This document shows, piece by piece, positions 58,342 to 64,000 of a DNA stretch of 64,000 nucleotides (positions are counted from its first letter, which is position 1; each line of letters opens with the position of its first letter). Both the position numbers and the translations under genes were made by a program. The stretch is taken from the NCBI RefSeq assembly GCF_001704415.2, contig NC_030831.1, forward strand, positions 48,265,295 through 48,329,294, in the 5' to 3' direction. A model generated the notes under the pieces. That model was not told the origin of the DNA. It saw nothing but the letters and a program-made list of their open reading frames with translations, and made no database searches. Source of the stretch: Capra hircus. Taxonomy: Eukaryota; Chordata; Mammalia; Artiodactyla; Bovidae.

Positions 58342-59403
58342 CACCCCGTGTGCACGGAAAACAGCCAGGCAGGAAGAAAGCCTAAGAAAGAGTCGCAGAG
58401 ATTTCCCCCAGGCTTCTTCTTCCCAACACAAACTCCAGCCTCACCACCCCGTCCATTTCTTTTTTTTAATTCTTTTTAATGTGTTTTGTCACACCATGCG
58501 CGGCTTGTAGGGTTTTACCCAGGCCCTCGTCAGTGAAAGCATGGAATCCTCCTCATTGGACTGCCCGGGAATTTCCCCGTAGGAATTTTGGGACGTGCCC
58601 AGTTTTGAGGAGGAATCCTTTTCAACCCCATCAGCTTTCAGTTTGGGTATTCTACCATCAAACCACTCCCTGGAGACTTGGCATTCTGGATTGTTTATGG
58701 CAGAGAGATCACCCCAAATCTTCAAAGGCACTAAGGCCCAATGGATAAAAAGGCATCTGCTAATTTTTCTAATGGGGGCATTTTTCCTTTGCATCTACCC
58801 CTCAATGCTGAACCACTGCCCTCCCCCCAATCCTGTTCCTTCGGGTGTCTCCCATAGCTTAGGCCTCAGTGGAGAAGGGCAATCTCCTCCTCGGTGTTAA
58901 ACGCTCTAAGGAAAGCATTTCTGGTAAATGCAATCCTTTCGATGGAGCTGTTGTTCTAGCTGAAGCTTGCGTGCTCCTAACCCTCAGTGGAGGCCATCCA
59001 CACATTTTCTTCCTCAACCAGGGGCAAGGTCTTTGGCTCATGACTTTCAGTGATGTTGCTGATGGCTGCGACCCTAGCAGCGCCTATCCTTGGCAAAGCA
59101 GTAATGTTGGTAGAACCCAGTTTTTGTTCCAGGCCACCCCCCCCCCGACTTTTGTAGAGCTTATCCCTTCTGTCCCCCGCCCCGGGGCCCACTCTTCTAG
59201 TCTAATGCATCCTCCATCATCCAAAAACCTATGTGCACTGATATGCGTGTCCCTCCCCAAGGAGGCTTGCCTTTTCCAACCTTTATTTTTTTTGGAAAAG
59301 GACATTGTTCTGGAAACAAAATACCTGAATTTTTCACTCCAGTCCTGCCATTGATGGGCGTGTGATCCCAGACAAACCAATTTCTCTCTATAATATGGTC
59401 CAG
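58342..59403. other. Single-copy DNA, no supported gene
   Basis: A 161-codon plus-strand frame (58869-59354) overlaps a 118-codon minus-strand frame; neither is recognised. A (C)10 tract lies near 59138-59147. 59315-59400 is weakly MIR-like. Confidence 0.38.
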
Positions 59404-59690
59404 GCCAGGAATTCTCAACTTGGCTGCACATTAGAATCACACAGGAAGCTTTCTAAAAGTATGTTTTGTTGTCTGGGGCCAACCCCAGAAAGTCAGTTTC
59501 ATTTGGTGTGGGGCAGGACCCAAGCATTGAGGAAGGCATGGCAACCCGCTCCAGTATTCTTGCCTGGAGAATCCCATAGACACAGGAGCCGGGTGGGCTA
59601 CAGTCTATGGGGTTACAAAGAGTCGGGCACAATGAAGCAACTTAGCACGCACCACACAGGACCCAGGCATTAGGGCTTTTTATTGTGTTT
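59404..59690 (+). mobile_element. MER-type hAT DNA transposon relic, split by a SINE
   Basis: 'aattctcaacttggctgcac', 'attagaatcacacaggaagc' and 'ggtgtggggcaggacccaag' are in the order of small hAT-Charlie MER elements. The element resumes after the SINE with 'ggacccaggcattagggctt'. Subfamily (MER5/MER20 type) is uncertain. Confidence 0.6.
59529..59657 (+). mobile_element. BovA-type SINE, headless, with target-site duplication
   Basis: The body starts at 'gaggaaggcatggcaacc' and ends 'gaagcaacttagcacgcacc'. Flanks aggacccaagcatt (59515-59528) and aggacccaggcatt (59658-59671) duplicate MER-element sequence with one mismatch. Confidence 0.9.
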
Positions 59691-59859
59691 GTATAGTTAT
59701 CCAGTGCAGTCAAGTAAAGCTATTCAAGCAACTTCCAGTCATCAGGAGGGTTCAGAAGTTTAGGTGGGTGGGGAAGGGGAAGTCTCCGAGAGCCCTAGCA
59801 TTGTCCCTTACTATTTGCCTACGTGCTAAGCCAACCCTTAGCATCCCTCATAGCTATGA

Positions 59860-60066
59860 GGCTTCCCTCATAGTTCAGTCGGTAAAGAGACTGCCTGCAA
59901 TGCAGGAGACCCGGGTTTGATTCCTGGGTTGGGAAGATCCCCTGGAGCAGGAAATGGCAACCCACTCCAGTATCCTTGCTGGAGAATCCCATGGACAGAG
60001 GAGCCTGGCGGGCTACAGTCTGTGGGGTCGCAAGAGTTGGACACGGCTGAGCGACTAGGCACACAC
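59860..60066 (+). mobile_element. Bov-tA SINE
   Basis: Complete head ('ggcttccctcatagttcagt') to 'gacacggctgagcgactagg'. Well preserved. Confidence 0.92.
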
Positions 60067-60439
60067 AATCCAACCCTGGATTCAGGAAATACACATGGAA
60101 GGCCATCTGGAGCAAAGAGAAAAGCACAGGACAGCAAGGGCTGAGGTAATTAAGGAACACAGTCTTTTTATAAAAATTCTCAGCAGAGCCCTTTCAAGCC
60201 TCTGGAGCTATGGCGTGGTTCCATCAGCTTTGGGGTGACTGAGCAGCAGGCAACGTCACGTTCAGCGGCCAGATTGTCCTACAACTGATGACAGGGCTGC
60301 GGGAGAAGCGCAGGGGCTTGAGACCAGACAAGACTGGAGCTGGCTTAGCCCAGGCAGCACCATGATATTTGATCCGGGAGCCAGCGCCCCGCCCACTTCC
60401 CACTACATCTGAAGACAGCAAACCCTGCAGCCGTTGGTT
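60067..60439. other. Single-copy DNA, no gene seen
   Basis: Nothing recognised. Confidence 0.35.
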
Positions 60440-60640
60440 GACTGCATGGACTCCTGATCCAGGCTGCTTGGGTTAAAATGCCTGCTCTACGACTTACTAG
60501 CCATGTAACCTCAGACGCATTGCTCAACCCCTCTGTGCCTTGTTCCCTTCCTGTAAGATGGAATAATAATAATGTCTACCTCTAATTAGATGGGTTGGTA
60601 CTTGAGCTGTGCATGAAACTTAGGATGTGCTAAAGAATTA
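60440..60640 (+). mobile_element. MIR SINE
   Basis: 'ctacgacttactagccatgt', 'aacctcagacgcattgctca', 'tgtaagatggaataataata' follow MIR in sense. Confidence 0.76.
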
Positions 60641-60740
60641 TTTCCTTTCGTCAGGAGAAACCTCATACTATTCTGGAATGGGAATCCAAAGACCTGGCTT
60701 TCCCTCCTACCTCCACCTTGATTTAGCTGGGTGTTCTGGG

Positions 60741-60915
60741 GTGAAAGTGAAAGTCGCCTCAGTCATGTCCGACTCTTTGCAACCCCATGGACTGTACAGT
60801 CCATGGAATTCTCCAGGCCAGAATACCGCAGTGGGTAGCCATTCCCTTCTCCAGGGTATCTTTCCAACCCAGAGATAGAACCTAGGCAACCTGCATTGCA
60901 GTGGATTCTTTACCA
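60741..60915 (-). mobile_element. Bov-tA SINE, antisense, head cut off near an L1 junction
   Basis: Antisense body runs to 'gtggattctttaccag', where the last part of the tRNA-like head is missing. The antisense L1 poly(T) starts 13 bases later. Confidence 0.88.
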
Positions 60916-60927
60916 GGGGTAGGATTC

Positions 60928-62464
60928 TTTTTTTTTTTTAATTTAAAACTTTATTTTACTTTACAATACTGTATTGGTTTTGCCATACATTGACATGAAT
61001 CCACAAGGGTGTACATGCGTTCCCAAACATGAACCCCCTCCCACCTCCCTCCCCATAACATCTCTCTGGGTCATCCCATGCACCAGCCCAAGCATGCTGT
61101 ATCCTGCGTCGGACATAGACTGGCGATTCGATTCTTACATGATAGTATACATGTTACAATGCCATTCTCCCAAATCATCCCACCCTCTCCCTCTCCCTCT
61201 GAGTCCAAAAGTCCGTTATACACATCTGTGTCTTTTTTGCTGTCTTGCATACAGGGTCGTCATTGCCATCTTTCTAAATTCCATATATATGTGTTAGTAT
61301 ACTGTATTGGTGTTTTTCTTTCTGGCTTACTTCACTCTGTATAATCGGCTCCAGTTTCATCCATCTCATCAGAACTGATTCAAATGTATTCTTTTTAATG
61401 GCTGAGTAATACTCCATTGTGTATATGTACCACAGCTTTCTTATCCATTCATCTGCTGATGGACATCTAGGTTGTTTCCATGTCCTGGCTATTATAAACA
61501 GTGCTGCGATGAACATTGGGGTACATGTGTCTCTTTCAATTCTGGTTTCCTCGGTGTGTATGCCCAGCAGTGGGATTGCTGGGTCATAAGGTAGTTCTAT
61601 TTGCAATTTTTTAAGGAATCTCCACACTGTTCTCCATAGTGGCTGTACTAGTTTGCATTCCCACCAACAGTGTAGGAGGGTTCCCTTTTCTCCACACCCT
61701 CTCCAGCATTTATTGCTTGCAGATTTTTGGATTGCAGCCATTCTGACTGGTGTGAAGTGGTACCTCATTGTGGTTTTGATTTGCATTTCTCTAATAATGA
61801 GTGATGTTGAGCATCTTTTCATGTGTTTGTTAGCCATCCGTATGTCTTCTTTGGAGAAATGTCTATTTAGTTCTTTGGCCCATTTTTTGATTGGGTCGTT
61901 TATTTTTCTGGAATTGAGCTGCATAAGTTGCTTGTATATTTTTGAGATTAGTTGTTTGTCAGTTGCTTCATTTGCTATTATTTTCTCCCATTCAGAAGGC
62001 TGTCTTTTCACCTTGCTTATATTTTCCTTTGTTGTGCAGAAGCTTTTAATTTTAATTAGATCCCATTTGTTTATTTTTGCTTTTATTTCCAGAATTCTGG
62101 GAGGTGGATCATAGAGGATCCTGCTGTGATTTATGTCGGAGAGTGTTTTGCCTATATTCTCCTCTAGGAGTTTTATAGTTTCTGGTCTTACATTTAGATC
62201 TTTAATCCATTTTGAGTTTATTTTTGTGTGCGGTGTTAGAAAGTGATCTAGTTTCATCTTTTTACAAGTGGTTGACCAGTTTTCCCAGCACCACTTGTTA
62301 AAGAGATTGTCTTTACTCCATTGTATATTCTTGCCTCCTTTGTCAAAGATAAGGTGTCCATATGTGTGTGGATTTATCTCTGGGCTTTCTATTTTGTTCC
62401 ATTGATTATATTATATTCTGTCGTGCCAGTACCATACTGTCTTGATGACTGTGGCTTTGTAGTA
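60928..62464 (-). mobile_element. Bovine-type L1 3' half, antisense (left arm)
   Basis: Poly(T) at 60928-60939 is the L1 poly(A) on the minus strand. The 3' UTR follows to about 61273, then ORF2 to the truncated 5' end near 62464 ('gatgactgtggctttgtagt'). Low divergence and a long open frame mark a young copy. Its 5' end directly faces a second L1 in opposite orientation. Confidence 0.94.
61274..62257 (-). pseudogene. L1 ORF2 protein C-terminal 327 codons, intact but lacking enzyme domains
   Basis: The frame carries the C-terminal segment of L1 ORF2p, whose full form has endonuclease and RT domains before this part. The Cys knuckle CX3CX7HX4C is complete at residues 184, 188, 196 and 201, a motif linked to RNA binding in L1. 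The stop is the normal ORF2 terminus (residues end HIYGI). In frame upstream codons continue to about 62400, where a stop and small rearrangements appear near 62420. Because the endonuclease and RT core are missing, it cannot move itself. The single-frame integrity over almost 1 kb shows it is recent. Confidence 0.88.
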
Positions 62465-62473
62465 GCACCAAAG

Positions 62474-63987
62474 GAAGACCCAGTATGGTACTGGCACAAA
62501 GACAGAAATATAGATCAATGGAACAAAATAGAAAGCCCAGAGATAAATCCACACACTATGGACACCTTATCTTTGACAAAGGAGGCAAGAATATACAATG
62601 GAGTAAAGACAATCTCTTTAACAAGTGGTGCTGGAAAACTGGTCAACCACTTGTAAAAGAATGAAACTAGATCACTTTCTAACACCGCACACAAAATAAA
62701 CTCAAAATGGATTAAAGATCTAAATGTAAGACCAGAAACTATAAAACTCCTAGAGGAGAACATAGGCAAAACACTCTCCGACATAAATCACAGCAGGATC
62801 CTCTATGATCCACCTCCCAGAATCTGGAAATAAAAGCAAAAATAAACAAATGGGATCTAATTAAAATTAAAAGCTTCTGCACAACAAAGGAAATATAAGC
62901 AAGGTGAAAAGACAGCCTTCTGAATGGGAGAAAATAATAGCAAATGAAGCAACTGACAAACAACTAATCTCAAAAATATACAAGCAACTTATGCAGCTCA
63001 ATTCCAGAAAAATAAACGACCCAATCAAAAAATGGGCCAAAGAACTAAATAGACATTTCTCCAAAGAAGACATACGGATGGCTAACAAACACATGAAAAG
63101 ATGCTCAACATCACTCATTATTAGAGAAATGCAAATCAAAACCACAATGAGGTACCACTTCACACCAGTCAGATGGCTGCGATCCAAAATCTGCAAGCAA
63201 TAAATGCTGGAGAGGGTGTGGAGAAAAGGGAACCCTCCTACACTGTTGGTGGGAATGCAAACTAGTACAGCCACTATGGAGAACAGTGTGGAGATTCCTT
63301 AAAAAATTGCAAATAGAACTCCTTATGACCCAGCAATCCCACTGCTGGGCATACACACGAGGAAACCAGAATTGAAAGAGACACATGTACCCCAATGTTC
63401 ATCGCAGCACTGTTTATAATAGCCAGGACATGGAAACAACCTAGATGTCCATCAGCAGATGAATGGATAAGAAAGCTGTGGTACATATACACAATGGAGT
63501 ATTACTCAGCCGTTAAAAAGAATCATTTGAATCAGTTCTGATGAGATGGATGAAACTGGAGCCGATTATACAGAGTGAAGTAAGCCAGAAAAAAAACACC
63601 AATACAGTATACTAACACATATATATGGAATTTAGAAAGATGGCAATGATGACCCTGTATGCAAGACAGCAAAAAAGACACAGATGTGTATAACGGACTT
63701 TTGGACTCAGAGGGAGAGGGAGAGGGTGGGATGATTTGGGAGAATGGCATTGAAACATGTATACTATCATGTAAGAATCGAATCGCCAGTCTATGTCTGA
63801 CGCAGGATACAGCATGCTTGGGGCTGGTGCATGGGATGACCCAGAGAGATGTTATGGGGAGGGAGGTGGGAGGGGGTTCATGTTGGGGAACGCATGTACA
63901 CCCGTGGTGGATTCATGTCAATGTATGGCAAAACCAATACAGTATTGTAAGTAAAATAAAGTAAAATAAAAATTAAAAAAAAAAAAA
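62474..63987 (+). mobile_element. Bovine-type L1 3' half, sense (right arm), frameshifted
   Basis: Starts near 62474 ('aagacccagtatggtactgg'), only about 30 bases downstream, in L1 coordinates, of the truncation point of the left arm. It runs through ORF2 and 3' UTR to poly(A) at 63975-63987. The longest ORF2 frame is 99 codons (62904-63203), because several single bases present in the left arm are missing here (for example near 62588, 62694, 62823, 62893, 63169, 63187, 63322 and 63359). Confidence 0.93.
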
Positions 63988-64000
63988 GCAGAGACATTAC
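63984..64000 (+). mobile_element. Possible start of a BovB fragment at the window edge
   Basis: AAAAGCAGAGACATTAC matches a BovB stretch also seen at 42653-42669 and 22300-22316 (antisense). The match overlaps the L1 poly(A) and is cut by the window edge. Confidence 0.45.

Larger units (their letters stand above)
60928..63987. repeat. Giant inverted repeat of two L1 3' ends
   Basis: Arms 60928-62464 and 62474-63987 are reverse complements over about 1.5 kb, differing at roughly 2% of positions by eye. The spacer is about 9-10 bases. The symmetry covers ORF2, the 3' UTR and the poly(A) on each side and stops where the tails stop. Confidence 0.93.

Noticed and set aside
61653..62114. 153-codon frame opposite L1 ORF2
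   Set aside because: It is the antisense shadow of the intact L1 ORF2 segment; the same shadow recurs in the right arm.
60928..63987. Simple fold-back read artefact as the full explanation of the palindrome
   Set aside because: The symmetry ends at the two poly(A) tails and does not extend into the left-hand SINE. Other assembly errors remain possible.
60928..63987. Classical twin-priming L1 inversion
   Set aside because: Twin priming yields non-overlapping inverted segments and one poly(A); here both arms hold the same region and both have tails.
1..64000. CRISPR arrays, operons, phage or bacterial mobile elements
   Set aside because: The repeat content is ruminant throughout; no regularly spaced repeats, ribosome-binding sites or gene clusters were seen.

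Overview
This window is mammalian, not microbial. It carries dense ruminant-specific retrotransposons: Bov-tA and BovA2 SINEs, BovB (RTE-type) LINEs, bovine-type L1 and CHR-type tRNA SINEs. Older pan-mammalian repeats (MIR, L2, L1M, MaLR-like LTRs, hAT-type MER elements) lie beneath them. That combination points to a bovid such as cattle, buffalo, sheep or goat; the sequence alone does not separate these. I found no protein-coding gene that I can name. Nearly all long open frames are either chance frames in GC-rich DNA or relics of LINE reverse transcriptases.

Layout. 0-9.5 kb is mostly single-copy non-coding DNA with three Bov-tA SINEs, MIR/L2/L1M relics and a compact TATA/MEF2-like element near 7.07 kb. 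9.57-11.96 kb is a large CpG island, the only convincing gene-regulatory landmark. Within it a consensus 5' splice site on the minus strand (exon end 10431) suggests a non-coding or partly coding first exon of a gene running leftwards. At its right edge a CCAAT/GC-box promoter near 11.59-11.75 kb faces rightwards, so the island may be bidirectional. 12-13.7 kb is single-copy.

13.7-26.6 kb is a retrotransposon cluster. It has a BovB copy with a perfect 11-bp target-site duplication and a second, inverted BovB. It also has a roughly 6-kb region of antisense L1 into which a CHR SINE, a Bov-tA, a BovB and a BovA2 have inserted. A U6 snRNA retro-pseudogene lies beside it at 25.8-25.9 kb. 26.6-41.5 kb alternates single-copy DNA with SINEs and old L1 3' ends. 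41.56-43.14 kb is the best preserved BovB; its reverse-transcriptase catalytic motifs are intact, but a TGG-to-TGA stop and frameshifts break it. 45.5-50.4 kb is old sense-strand L1M with younger insertions. 50.4-60.7 kb is mainly single-copy with scattered SINEs.

The right end, 60.93-63.99 kb, is the most striking structure. Two nearly identical bovine L1 3' ends sit head to head, forming an inverted repeat with arms of about 1.5 kb and a spacer of only about 10 bp. The left arm keeps a 327-codon intact L1 ORF2 C-terminus; the right arm has several single-base deletions. The mirror symmetry stops at the two poly(A) tails, which suggests two real L1 ends rather than a simple fold-back read.

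Coordinates of repeats were judged by eye against remembered consensus sequences, so family names are firm for Bov-tA, BovA2, BovB, young L1, U6 and MIR, and tentative for old LTR, L1M and MER subfamilies.
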